Source: JAIBDK01 sp965261915 (GTDB lineage: Bacteria; Pseudomonadota; Gammaproteobacteria; Arenicellales; Poriferihabitantaceae). Taken from it: a stretch of 44,118 nucleotides of DNA. The DNA is taken from NCBI GenBank assembly GCA_965261915.1, contig CBDHDW010000009.1, positions 1-44,118 of the forward strand. Direction: 5' to 3'. The notes beneath the pieces are model-generated. The model was not told the DNA's origin. It worked only from the letters and a program-made list of their open reading frames with translations, and did not search any database. Both the position numbers and the translations under genes were made by a program. Positions 33,795-41,800 of the stretch are shown here, piece after piece (position 1 is the stretch's first letter; each line of letters begins with the position of its first letter).

Positions 33795-33989
33795 AAGCCA
33801 TAAGTCGCGCGTTATGTCTGAAACGGTTGTTCCTTCTTCAAGGGCGCGGGCTTTCATCTGTTTAAGTTGGCTTTCGTCCACAATGACGTTTAGCCGCTTC
33901 ATTTTTCGGCAGCCCTGCCCTGCTAGATCGCGTTTCACCTTCTCCGCGCTTTCTGCTCTTGGTGTTGGTCGTTTTGCATTTAAGCCCAT
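33777..33989 (-). CDS. parG: ribbon-helix-helix partition protein (ParG-like)
   Basis: 70 residues. A flexible basic N-terminal arm (MGLNAKRPTPRAESAEKVKR) is followed by the RHH core KRLNVIVDESQLKQMKARAL with EGTTVSDITRDLWLEYI. It overlaps the parF stop by 10 bp. In ParFG systems the RHH protein binds ACTC arrays as centromere and operator, and its arm stimulates the ParF ATPase. Both partner and sites are present here. Confidence 0.82.
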   Translation of the reverse strand: MGLNAKRPTPRAESAEKVKRDLAGQGCRKMKRLNVIVDESQLKQMKARALEEGTTVSDITRDLWLEYISK

Positions 33990-34636
33990 TTTTTAGCCTC
34001 CCCTGTGTTGTCAATCATTTGAAAAATCTCAGCGCAAATGCCGTTTATTTCTGCGATTGCATCCTGATTGCTGCCGTCAAAAACGGTTTGCCCATCGGCT
34101 GCGGTTTGCGGGTAAATCTGGCGTTGCACAATCTGGTGTTGCAAAATGGGCAAGGTGTGATCCTTCAAAGCTGTCCCGATTTCCTCACCTAGCTTTGTTT
34201 TCTGAACTGTGCGTGTAATCATGAAGGCCGCAAGTGGTTTGCCATCTGTAACGTCCTGCCGAACCTTGATAAAATCCACAAGATCAGACACAGCCCATAA
34301 GTCGTAGGGGCTGGGCTGTACGGGAATAAGGACAAAATCGCTAATCTTGATACATGCCCCGATCATTTCTTCATGCTTGGCCGCGCCATCTATGAAAACA
34401 AAATCATAGCCTTTCGCTAACGAGTTAAGCGTTTTTAGGTTCTCCGGCCTATCCAGTCCGACAAGATCAATCGGGTTGTTTTCGTCTGTAGCGTGCCAAT
34501 CACGGGCACTACCTTGCGGGTCGGAATCAACAATTAAAACCTTACTGCCACGCTCATGAAAAGCGCGGGCTGCATTTGTGGTTATGGTAGTTTTCCCACT
34601 GCCACCTTTAGGGTTTAGAATTGATATGATGGTCAT
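33980..34636 (-). CDS. parF: ParF-like partition ATPase (short ParA)
   Basis: 218 residues, the length of the short type Ib ParA proteins without an N-terminal HTH. The deviant Walker A is PKGGSGKTT at residues 9-17; DSDPQGSARDWHA is the Walker A'/switch region and VFIDGAAKHEEM the Walker B-like stretch. It positions the plasmid via ATP-dependent polymer or gradient formation. The SD GAGGAG lies within the upstream repeat array, so the RHH partner should repress it. Confidence 0.9.
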   Translation of the reverse strand: MTIISILNPKGGSGKTTITTNAARAFHERGSKVLIVDSDPQGSARDWHATDENNPIDLVGLDRPENLKTLNSLAKGYDFVFIDGAAKHEEMIGACIKISDFVLIPVQPSPYDLWAVSDLVDFIKVRQDVTDGKPLAAFMITRTVQKTKLGEEIGTALKDHTLPILQHQIVQRQIYPQTAADGQTVFDGSNQDAIAEINGICAEIFQMIDNTGEAKKWA

Positions 34637-34646
34637 ATATGTATCT

Positions 34647-34729
34647 CCTCATATACTCATATAAGTATCTACTTATTAAATCAGATTCGCCCACTCTTGT
34701 CTAGCACATACTCACATACTCATATGATG
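34647..34729. promoter_or_regulatory. second ACTC-type array, upstream of parF
   Basis: Steps of 8 bp from 34647: CCTC, ACTC (34655), AAGT (34663, reverse), ACTT (34671). A second group at 34710 ACTC and 34718 ACTC. Less regular than the array at 33751 but with the same AT-rich spacing. Expected to be the parFG operator. Confidence 0.7.
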
Positions 34730-35165
34730 ATATTTGGACGCTTGTTTTATTTCCGTGGAAATTTTTCCGCTCCGTATGAATGAGATGTTTGACAATTTCC
34801 TGCGCATGGTTTCTGCCCCTCGCATTGTATACATTTCGATAGCGCTGGAAGTGGCCCCTCAAAACTACTCTCATAAATCTTCGATCAAAAACCTATAGGA
34901 CATTTGATAGCGGGGGGAGGGCGCAATTATCCCGTACCTTTAGTCAAATACCCCCTACCTCAAAACCGGACGTGCGCCGTGTTGTCCACACATTTTTCAA
35001 AACCATTTAGTAGTATTCATTATGATAATATTTTGATTACTACAAAGAAAACAACCAGTAAGTATTGCAAAACTGCGCAGGGGTGAAAGCCATCATAGAT
35101 GGCCGCTATTATAACCTTATGGGCGGCGTTGGTTCATCGGTGTGGCTCTGGCTGATTGGTGTGGC
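34680..35165. other. non-coding AT-rich gap with one DnaA-box-like site
   Basis: No supported gene. TTGTCCACA at 34982-34990 differs by one base from the DnaA box. Together with the AT-rich sequence around 35000-35080 it could belong to a second replication origin, but there is no adjacent initiator gene. Confidence 0.35.
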
Positions 35166-35609
35166 TCACAACATCGGCAATTGCTGCGGTTCCATGAAAT
35201 ACCCCCGCCGCCGCTTGCGGTCCTCCAGCGCCAGCAAGGCCTCATCGGCCTCTGCTGCGCTGCGGAATAAATCCAGCCGCACCTGTCCGGACGCGCCAAT
35301 GCGCCCCCATTCCCGCCGCAGGGTCCATTCGCCAAACAGATTGGGCAACACCGCCATGGAGTAAAACCGGTCCTGATTTTTAGCCGGGTCGCGTTTTTCC
35401 AGATAGCTTTGCATCCATTGCAAATGAGGCGGTGAGGTGGCCGGTGTCAAGAATGTTTCCGCACTGGATGGCAAGGTCATGAGATCAGACACGGCCACTG
35501 GCGCGCCACTCTGGCAGGGCAGGGGCGTTGGTTTGGTCGGATGAACGCTGCGGCGTGTTGCAATCCGGAACGGGCTGCCTTGCAGGTCGGGCACTGCCTG
35601 CCTGGGCAA
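35166..35609 (-). CDS. WGR-domain protein
   Basis: 147 residues. The WGR domain is clear in the C-terminal half: QDRFYSMAVLPNLFGEWTLR, WGRIGASGQVRLDLF, RKRRRGYF. WGR domains bind nucleic acid and often occur alone in plasmid-borne proteins. The N-terminal 70 residues are Pro/Ser-rich and of uncertain start. Its upstream end abuts the 111-bp inverted-copy element at 35626. Confidence 0.82.
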   Translation of the reverse strand: MPRQAVPDLQGSPFRIATRRSVHPTKPTPLPCQSGAPVAVSDLMTLPSSAETFLTPATSPPHLQWMQSYLEKRDPAKNQDRFYSMAVLPNLFGEWTLRREWGRIGASGQVRLDLFRSAAEADEALLALEDRKRRRGYFMEPQQLPML

Positions 35610-35625
35610 GGTGAACTGTTGGCGT

Positions 35626-35735
35626 GGCGGGTTATCCAGTCAGAACGCAATCGACCATGGGAGATTTTGTTCTGACCCTGCGCCCGTAGGAGAGAGACCC
35701 CAGGTATCGAACGACCAGGGTGTGGGTAACCCGCC
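35626..35735 (+). repeat. 111-bp element, copy A
   Basis: Starts GGCGGGTTATCC and ends GGTAACCCGCC, so its own ends form an inverted repeat. A near-identical copy in reverse orientation is at 37575-37685. No gene spans it. MITE-like in form. Confidence 0.75.
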
Positions 35736-35846
35736 ACGCGCCCAATGGGCAGCGCATTTCATGCCCCGCTGGTTGGCAGGGTCGGCTTGCCGTTTACCGG
35801 ATCATGTGGCTACAGTCTCTGAATAGATCATAAGGGAAAAGCACAG

Positions 35847-36134
35847 ATGGCGTTTACGGCGCGGCGGCGCAAGACTGAGCGGAAGCGTACAGCGCATCCG
35901 GCGGTTCGAATTGAACCTGATGCCGCACTGCGGGTTGCGGGCCAGCGGCTGGAACATTTTTGTTACGCGACGACGCTCCGGATCACCTGCGCCTGCGGGC
36001 ATCAGGGTATTCTGCCTGTGAGCGCGCTCCGTGATCGCTATCCCCGTGGAACCCGGATTAGCGAAGCGCTTGGACATGTGCGTTGCTCACGCTGTCAGGG
36101 CAGTCGCATTCAATCGGTCAAGACGCTCGACTGA
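35847..36134 (+). CDS. small zinc-ribbon-like protein
   Basis: 95 residues. Two Cys pairs, ITCACGHQG and VRCSRCQGS, spaced by about 32 residues, suggest a zinc ribbon. The basic N-terminus (MAFTARRRKTERKRTAHP) is compatible with nucleic acid binding. It lies between the two copies of the 111-bp element. Family not recognised. Confidence 0.6.
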   Translation: MAFTARRRKTERKRTAHPAVRIEPDAALRVAGQRLEHFCYATTLRITCACGHQGILPVSALRDRYPRGTRISEALGHVRCSRCQGSRIQSVKTLD

Positions 36135-37120
36135 CACAGTTTAGAGGGCTGCTGACCAGGCGATCCATGCTTCGGAGCTCTCTGGGACCAGCAGGAATCG
36201 AACATATTGTTTCTGATGAAGTCCTAAAAACAACGGCTGTTCAGTGTAAAACGAGGACGATAGCAACTTTGTGAAGGTTCGGGACCAGGCAGTTTGTTTT
36301 TTCTTCAGCACTCACCTGATCTGTCCATATTCAGCGACCCGCAGGCAGACCGCAGGGCGGCCGCATCTGTGGCATTTGCTGCGTTTCAACTCTTTGGGCG
36401 ACCGCGTGCTGGAAGGTCGGATTAAAACTTTTCTGTCGGTGGGCAGCTGCCTGTCTGGCAGAGCCCGGCCCTGCGTTATTCCAGCCGATTGCCCAACCGC
36501 TCACCGCAGTCTTCAGGTGATCCGTTGTGCAATGGTTTCAAGCCTGCTGCCTGTCTGTCGCAGATAAAAACCAGCGTCAAGGATCACAAAACTTTTACAG
36601 GCGACCTGTCTCCTTCGGGGCTTCAATGTACGCGCCAGGCGTTGCGCTTAATCTGGCCGACAAGGCCGAAGCCAGGGGCACCAAGATATGATGCGCTGTG
36701 TTTGTCGTATCCGTGGAAGTGAACAGGCTATCGCCTGTCGCCCGGTCGCGCAAACGCTCCGTGCGGCGTTGCACCCGGCATTCCGGTCTGGCAGGGCGCG
36801 AGCACTCCGGTCGGTGGCTGTGCCATCGGTTTACGCTCTGGTCCGTTTTGCAAGCAAAACAGTCCCGCCGCTACACCCTCTTTTCCAACCCCTTCCTGCG
36901 TTTGCCTGCACCTGTCTGCCAGACCTGCCCAAAATCACACACACAGGATGTGGAAGCGGATGCAGCGGAAGCAGTAAATTGGGCCATAGATCAGGATCGC
37001 CTGATGGGGCCGTGAAGATAGACCGGGGACGGATCAGCATATGGTTCGTCCCTGCTTGCAAAAAGCGCCGCTGTCAAAAAGCGCCGCTAGGCAAACCTCG
37101 AAAAACACCCTATATTGCCA
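36135..37120 (+). other. gene-poor stretch of about 1 kb
   Basis: Open frames at 36271-36567 and 36688-37227 have no recognisable domain or good SD and a residue mix expected from GC-rich non-coding DNA. Short palindromic bits (e.g. GCCCGGCCC-type, around 36460) are scattered through it. I see no RNA gene I could support. Confidence 0.4.
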
Positions 37121-37135
37121 GAAAGGATACCAAAC

Positions 37136-37459
37136 ATGGCACATGCACTACAGATCGATACACTCGCCTTCACCAAGAAGCTCCGGGAAGCGGGGGCCGA
37201 AGAAGGCCTGGCCGAGGCCATTGTTGAAGGCCTCACCGCCGCCGATACATCAGAACTGGCTACAAAGTCAGATGTTCTTGTTGTTGAAAACAAGATCGAT
37301 AAAGTTGAAAGCGCCTTAAAAGTCGATATTGCCGAAGTCAAATCCGATTTAACAACGCTTATTATGCAAAGCAGTAACCGCACAATTTACATCATAGGCG
37401 GGCTGATTGGCTTGCTGTTCGCTATCGACAAGTTACTGCCGCTCGCAGGGCTTGAATAG
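37136..37459 (+). CDS. DUF1640-family coiled-coil membrane protein
   Basis: 107 residues from ATG 37136, with GAAAGGA upstream. The N-terminal ALQIDTLAFTKKLREAGAEE and GLAEAIVEGLTAADTSELAT match the alphaproteobacterial DUF1640 family. A coiled coil (KSDVLVVENKIDKVESALKV) is followed by one C-terminal membrane helix (IYIIGGLIGLLFAIDKLLPL). Function in bacteria unknown; the family is distantly related to mitochondrial CCDC90. Confidence 0.85.
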   Translation: MAHALQIDTLAFTKKLREAGAEEGLAEAIVEGLTAADTSELATKSDVLVVENKIDKVESALKVDIAEVKSDLTTLIMQSSNRTIYIIGGLIGLLFAIDKLLPLAGLE

Positions 37460-37476
37460 CACTCTATATCGATGAC

Positions 37477-37510
37477 AACGGCCTTGCCTAAGCAGTGGTG
37501 CCGTTTTTTT
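37477..37510 (+). terminator. probable rho-independent terminator after the DUF1640 gene
   Basis: AACGGC (37477-37482) pairs with GCCGTT (37500-37505), followed by T7. The stem is short, but position 18 nt after the stop fits. Confidence 0.6.
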
Positions 37511-37574
37511 ATGTCCGGTGATTTTCGGGGTGCTTGCCTTGTCTTTAGAATGCCGCCAAAAATGGCGGCGCGGC

Positions 37575-37685
37575 GCGGGTTACCCACAACCCTTCGTCGT
37601 TCGATACTTGGGGTCTCTCTCCTACGGGCGCAAGGTCAGAACAAAATCTCCCATGGTCGATTGCGTTCTGACTGGATAACCCGCC
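37575..37685 (-). repeat. 111-bp element, copy B (inverted)
   Basis: Reverse complement of 35626-35735 with few differences. Between the copies lie the zinc-ribbon-like gene and the DUF1640 gene (about 1.84 kb). Confidence 0.75.
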
Positions 37686-37792
37686 CCGCCGATAGACGAT
37701 CCGTTCCTGACTGGATCGCAGCCTTCAGAAAGTGGCGCAGCCTTACAGCAAAAGACCAACCCGAAAGACGGTGTGGATACGATAGCAAGCGG

Positions 37793-38080
37793 CTATGCGT
37801 TCACCGCCGCTTTAAGGGCGGTGGCGGCACGAATGCTGACAGCCTTGTCAGCGTCCTTGCTGATCATCTCGCCGGTTGCCGGACTGCGTAACTCGCGGGC
37901 AGGGCGGTCACGGGTTTCAAACTTGGCAAGATCGGGCAGAGCCACAGCATCCCCTGCTGTCAGGCGTTTGCTGACAACTTTGGCAAGCGCATCCAGAACT
38001 TCGCTTGCCGTCTTCTGGGTGCATCCAGTTTCCTCTGCCAGATCTTTTATCAATGCGCTTTTGGGGATGGGTCGTGCCAT
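37793..38080 (-). CDS. HU/IHF-family DNA-bending protein
   Basis: 95 residues from ATG 38080, with AAAGGAA upstream. The fold is recognisable from PKSALIKDLAEETGCTQKTA, VVSKRLTAGDAVALPDLAKF and the C-terminal arm and helix PATGEMISKDADKAVSIRAA. A longer upstream frame to 38248 has no support. Probably a plasmid-borne nucleoid protein. Confidence 0.8.
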   Translation of the reverse strand: MARPIPKSALIKDLAEETGCTQKTASEVLDALAKVVSKRLTAGDAVALPDLAKFETRDRPARELRSPATGEMISKDADKAVSIRAATALKAAVNA

Positions 38081-38445
38081 ATGGGGTTCCTTTGCGTGTG
38101 TTTCTGCTCGTGTGGCCTGAGCCACTTGCGGCAAACTATGCAGGGGATGGTACTGATTGCAAGTCTTGTTTGCTTGGGCCATACCGTTTGATCCGGGTGG
38201 GCGTTGTCGTCTTCTTTGCCAGGGTAAGCAGTCATGCCATCTGATCAATCCGGTGGCACTGTCTTTGCCTGCGGCGGCATAAACAATGTGGTTTATGTTG
38301 CTGGATCAGCGCAGACCTGCCTTGTTTCTTAAGATGGATCAATAAGCCTTGGCGCAGAGTGGACAAGGGCCTGCCCTATAGCAACGTATGCTCATTCCAG
38401 AATCCTTGTGCTTATAGACAGGTCATCGCATACAGCGAGCGTGGT

Positions 38446-38487
38446 GCATTAAGGAGCCAATATGACGTCATATTGGCTCCTTAATGC
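38446..38487. repeat. perfect 42-bp palindrome without loop
   Basis: Arms of 21 bp meet at GACGTC (centre between 38466 and 38467). It begins GCATTAAGGAGCCAATATGA and then mirrors exactly. It lies in the 38081-38626 gap between the divergent HU-like gene and the small gene at 38627. There is no U-run on either side, so not a normal terminator. Possible operator, replication or resolution site. Confidence 0.85.
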
Positions 38488-38626
38488 TTAAGTGGAGCAG
38501 ACCCTCTTCAAGTCAAAAATTCCCCTTGGCCAAGGCCAATTCCGCGCGGAAGACAATTTTTAACGTGACCCCTCGGCTATCCCCAAGGCTTTTCAATTTC
38601 CCATCGAAACAAGGAAGGACCTTACG

Positions 38627-38851
38627 ATGACCCATAAATATTACAATGTTTGTATCGCCACCACAGGCAAAGACGACAAAACCTACTTCACCAAAGTCGG
38701 CGCGGCGTTTCCCGGCAAAGACGGCAGCAAAGCCATCATGAACATCAAACTCGATGCCCATTCCCTCAACGGCGAATACGTCCTCTTTGCCTCTCGGGCA
38801 TGTAATGCCCTGTCGGCCAGCGGCACCCAAAACCAAAACCGGCAACGATGA
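38627..38851 (+). CDS. small conserved plasmid-type protein, 74 aa, ends in a palindromic repeat
   Basis: ATG 38627 with AAGGACC upstream. The core YNVCIATTGKDDKTYFTKVG, IMNIKLDAHSLNGEYVLFAS resembles small proteins seen next to conjugation genes in alphaproteobacteria, of unknown function. The last 25 residues (from about SRACNALSASG) are encoded by the palindromic repeat at 38791-38823, which replaces or extends the natural end. Confidence 0.65.
   Translation: MTHKYYNVCIATTGKDDKTYFTKVGAAFPGKDGSKAIMNIKLDAHSLNGEYVLFASRACNALSASGTQNQNRQR
38791..38823. repeat. palindromic repeat, copy 3
   Basis: CTCTCGGGCATGTAATGCCC followed by TGTCGGCCAGCGG. The stem is GGGCAT/ATGCCC rather than GGCC-type, at the place where copies 1 and 2 have GGCC. 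Read in frame at the 3' end of the gene at 38627. Confidence 0.7.
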
Positions 38852-38879
38852 CGTCGTCGAATAACCCAACTCCCCAACT

Positions 38880-38907
38880 GGGCGGCCCAAAGTGGCCGCC
38901 CTTTTTT
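38880..38907 (+). terminator. rho-independent terminator
   Basis: GGGCGGCC (38880-38887), a 6-nt loop, GGCCGCCC (38894-38901), then T6. It ends the small gene at 38627. Confidence 0.9.
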
Positions 38908-38970
38908 CTGTTGCAGCATTCTTACGGTGCTGTTGTCGTTGATCCGGTTTAGCGAAACGATAACAGTGTT

Positions 38971-39081
38971 TTAAAGCAACAGGTTGCTTTAACGGATCTC
39001 GACCGATCCTGTTTTTGTGGCCCTTGGGGTTCGGGCAAGCCGAACGCCACTTCGGGCTATTGGGGGCCTGTTCCGGCCCCC
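38971..39081. other. hairpin-rich leader upstream of ardC
   Basis: TTAAAGCAAC/GTTGCTTTAA (38971-38992, 2-nt loop) and GGGGGCC/GGCCCCC (39062-39081) lie in the 38908-39298 gap. No gene is seen there. ardC leaders and oriT regions often hold such structures; which applies is not clear. Confidence 0.45.
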
Positions 39082-39298
39082 TTTCCAAATTGTGGGGCTT
39101 CCCCATGCTCGCTTTAAAAATCAAAGATTTTGAAACCTGCGCGTGGGTCCAGTCCCGCGCTAAAGCGCGAATTTTGAAATTCCCCGCCCCTTTCTTTCAT
39201 CGCATTCAGATTTTCAGAGCAGCGCCCTTACGGGCTTGTCTCAAAATATGAACCATTTGGGGAATAACCTCAAACACAGCGCAAAAGGAAACGTCAAA

Positions 39299-40174
39299 AT
39301 GGCAAAAGTTGATATGCACGCAGTAATTACAAACCAAGTAATAGCATTATTAGAAGCTGGCACAGTGCCTTGGGTTAAGCCTTGGAGTATTGGCGGTTGC
39401 ACATCCATGCCGCGTCGATCAACCGGGGCGTTTTATCAGGGCATTAATGTTTTAATCCTTTGGATGAAATGCACGGAAATGGGATATTCTTGCGACCAAT
39501 GGTTAACCTATAAGCAAGCGGCAGCTCTGGGCGGCCAAGTCGTCAAAGGATCAAAGGCAACGCGGGTGGTTTATTACAACAAGACTATTGCTAAAGATGA
39601 AAACGACAAGGAAACAATCATTCCATTTCTGAAATCCTATAGCGTCTTTAACGCCAGTCAAATTGAAGGATTGCCGGCACAATACGACCTTGAGCCAGCA
39701 GAACCAGAGGTTTTTGAAAATGAAATCATTGAACAGGCTCAAAATTTTGTTGATGGGACAGGTGCAGAAATCAAACATGGGGGCAATCGTGCATTTTATG
39801 CGCGGAAACAAGACCAGGTGACCATGCCGGAGTTGAAACATTTTCACAGTTCAGAGGCGTATTTTCAAACATTGAATCACGAACTCATTCATTGGTCAGG
39901 TGCGAAAGCCCGGCTTGACCGGACCAAAGGCAAAAGGTTTGGTGATAATGCTTATGCCTTCGAAGAGCTGGTCGCGGATATGGGCGCGGCGTTTCTCTGT
40001 GCGCGTTTAAATATATCTCCGAACATGGAACAAACGGCGGCTTATATTCAAAGTTGGCTAAAAGTCTTGCGCGAAGATAAGAAGTTTATTTTCCGCGCCG
40101 CGAGCCAGGCATCAAAGGCGGTTGAATACCTATTCGATCTAAATCCGCAACAGAATGGGCAGGAGGCCGCATAA
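39299..40174 (+). CDS. ardC: ArdC-type antirestriction protein
   Basis: 291 residues from ATG 39299 with AAAGGAA upstream. N-terminal ssDNA-binding domain (WVKPWSIGGCTSMPRRSTGA, WLTYKQAAALGGQVVKGSKA) and C-terminal zincin-like domain with HELIHW as the HExxH motif and EELVADMGAAFLCA downstream (third ligand likely Glu). ArdC protects incoming ssDNA during conjugation. Its presence supports a transferable replicon. Confidence 0.92.
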   Translation: MAKVDMHAVITNQVIALLEAGTVPWVKPWSIGGCTSMPRRSTGAFYQGINVLILWMKCTEMGYSCDQWLTYKQAAALGGQVVKGSKATRVVYYNKTIAKDENDKETIIPFLKSYSVFNASQIEGLPAQYDLEPAEPEVFENEIIEQAQNFVDGTGAEIKHGGNRAFYARKQDQVTMPELKHFHSSEAYFQTLNHELIHWSGAKARLDRTKGKRFGDNAYAFEELVADMGAAFLCARLNISPNMEQTAAYIQSWLKVLREDKKFIFRAASQASKAVEYLFDLNPQQNGQEAA

Positions 40175-40370
40175 GCGCACCCTGCGCGGAACGCGGCGCG
40201 GATGGCGCTGGAAGGGTGCCTTTGGCATGGCCAGTTTGCCCTTTAAAATACACAAAAACAACAGGTTAACACCCGTATTCTGCTTGTAAAAACACCCCGA
40301 ATATGGTAAAAATAACCAAATAAAACAACGCTTTAACCGAAGATATCTATGCAAATAGAAAGGGTCTGAA

Positions 40371-40850
40371 ATGTCAGAGAAACGCAAGAGGCTGCCAAGC
40401 CGACGCCCGTCCGAAGTGCGTAAAATCAAGATGCAGAATGGCCAGTCATTATATGTGACTTTGGGATATGACCCCATGGTTCCGGATGCGCCAAAAGAAG
40501 TGTTTTATGATCGCGGGTTTCGGGAGGGCGCAGAGTTGCAATTCATCGCCAACGATATGTGCATCATGATCTCTTTGCTGTTGCAGGCGGGGTATACAGC
40601 CAAGGATATTTCCAAGTCGCTTTCAAAAACCACTGTGGAAACGCCAACGGGTTTCTCGACTTCTCGCGCATCACATACCCGAGAAGCTGCCAACCCAACG
40701 GCTGAGGTGTCACAGCACGGCTCGATCGTAGGGTTGATCGTGGAGCAACTACAGATTGCCCCGTCATGGATGAAGGAAGCCGGGAACCGCACCGGCATCA
40801 ATGCCGATGTACATAAAGCGATTACAGGAGGTCATCATGCAAGATTATAA
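40371..40850 (+). CDS. hypothetical plasmid protein with TSCPD-like core and inserted repeat peptide
   Basis: 159 residues. RKIKMQNGQSLYVTLGYDPM, EVFYDRGFREGAELQFIAND and IMISLLLQAGYTAKDISKSL resemble the small proteins with a TSCPD-like (ribonucleotide reductase C-terminal) domain found on alphaproteobacterial mobile elements. Between the core and the C-terminal SIVGLIVEQLQIA the peptide GFSTSRASHTREAANPTAE is encoded by a palindromic repeat (40653-40704). The next gene starts within its last codons, so the two are coupled. Confidence 0.6.
   Translation: MSEKRKRLPSRRPSEVRKIKMQNGQSLYVTLGYDPMVPDAPKEVFYDRGFREGAELQFIANDMCIMISLLLQAGYTAKDISKSLSKTTVETPTGFSTSRASHTREAANPTAEVSQHGSIVGLIVEQLQIAPSWMKEAGNRTGINADVHKAITGGHHARL
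40653..40704. repeat. palindromic repeat, copy 4, in frame in the gene at 40371
   Basis: TTCTCGACTTCTCGCGCATC, then ACATACCCGAGAAGCTGCCAAC. Arms CTTCTCG/CGAGAAG pair around the variable core. Confidence 0.75.
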
Positions 40851-41415
40851 CGCAGTGTCAAAATGGCATTTCGAGAGCGAGATCGGCGAGAAGCGCGGCA
40901 TGGTGTCCCTGGCCGAACAGGACGGGATCACGGCGTTGCGTGTCAGGTTCGCCGATGGCGATACAGAGACCGCCACCATAGCATTGACGCTGGCGCAAGC
41001 CGAGTTCCTGATCGATGCGCTGCCCGCAGCTTTGAACGTGGTGCGGTCGCGTCAGGAACGCCGGGCTTGGGAGGCGTCGCTGTATGATCCCTTTGCCGAT
41101 ATTTGCGCGGATATTCCAGATAAAAACGGGGTGCCGCAAACCGGCCCGTCTCAGCCGGCCTCAAAGGCTGTGGCAAAAACACCAGTGCAAAAAGCATCCG
41201 CTGCAGTGGATGCGCCTGGCGGCACGGCATCGGCAGAACTGCCAATCCCTGCGCGGCGCGGCGTGCCGTGGACGGCGGCGGAAGAAGCGCAGCTGGCCGA
41301 GGGCTACGGCGCGGGGCAAAGCGTTGATGCGCTTGCCGATCAGTTTGACCGCAGCCCGTTTGCAATCACAAAGCGGTTGGAAAAACTCGGCCTTATCGAA
41401 GCGAAAGCCGCATAG
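40837..41415 (+). CDS. hypothetical protein with C-terminal Myb/HTH-like segment
   Basis: 192 residues from ATG 40837, with AGGAGG 5 nt upstream; it overlaps the previous stop. N-terminal part (VSLAEQDGITALRVRFADGD; LTLAQAEFLIDALPAALNVV) reads as a small alpha/beta unit. A Pro/Ala-rich linker follows, then VPWTAAEEAQLAEGYGAGQS and DRSPFAITKRLEKLGLIEA, a Myb-like HTH. Probably DNA-binding; role unknown. Confidence 0.65.
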   Translation: MQDYNAVSKWHFESEIGEKRGMVSLAEQDGITALRVRFADGDTETATIALTLAQAEFLIDALPAALNVVRSRQERRAWEASLYDPFADICADIPDKNGVPQTGPSQPASKAVAKTPVQKASAAVDAPGGTASAELPIPARRGVPWTAAEEAQLAEGYGAGQSVDALADQFDRSPFAITKRLEKLGLIEAKAA

Positions 41416-41444
41416 CCAGAAATCAAACTCCAGGAAATAGCAGG

Positions 41445-41475
41445 GCGCGGGATTGATCCTATCCCGCGCTTTTTT
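41445..41475 (+). terminator. rho-independent terminator
   Basis: GCGCGGGAT (41445-41453) pairs with ATCCCGCGC (41461-41469), loop 7 nt, then T6. It ends the 40371-41415 operon. Confidence 0.9.
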
Positions 41476-41800
41476 CATGCGCGGCGTCCAGTGCGGTTTT
41501 GCCGGACGTAAACGCATTGGGCCAGGTGACTGTCTTGCGTTGTTGTTTCAAAATATAGTTGACCTCAAGGGTCCAGTCAAAGGTATCTGCGGGTCTGCTG
41601 ATACTGATGAAGGCCGGGCCTTTTTTGTCATGAGCAGAGTTTCATACGGGCTGAATTCGATTTCGTCTGTCATAGGGTTGAACGCCTCAATTCCGGTCTC
41701 GTGTGCATTTTTCCCGGAATGCACAAGCTGTGCATATGTGGTCTCTAAAAAGATTTATCACAGGCGTTCAAAATGTCAAAGAAAAGTCGTTCAACTTTAC
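41476..41800. other. intergenic gap without supported gene
   Basis: Between the terminator at 41475 and the end of the ProQ-like gene. Open frames here lack SD and known domains. A 43-codon minus-strand frame starting MTDEIEFSPYETLLM is the best candidate for a tiny gene but is too weak to call. Confidence 0.4.

Noticed and set aside
34904..35086. Short open frame upstream of the WGR gene region
   Set aside because: AT-rich, no SD and no motif; more likely intergenic.
36271..37227. Two overlapping open frames in the gene-poor stretch
   Set aside because: No SD, no domain, residue mix like translated non-coding DNA; the DUF1640 gene overlaps the second.
38446..38487. 42-bp palindrome as a terminator
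   Set aside because: No loop and no T-run on either side, so it does not fit a rho-independent terminator.
38513..39124. Minus-strand open frame of 203 codons
   Set aside because: Lies opposite the small gene at 38627 with its own SD and terminator, and spans the terminator and hairpins.
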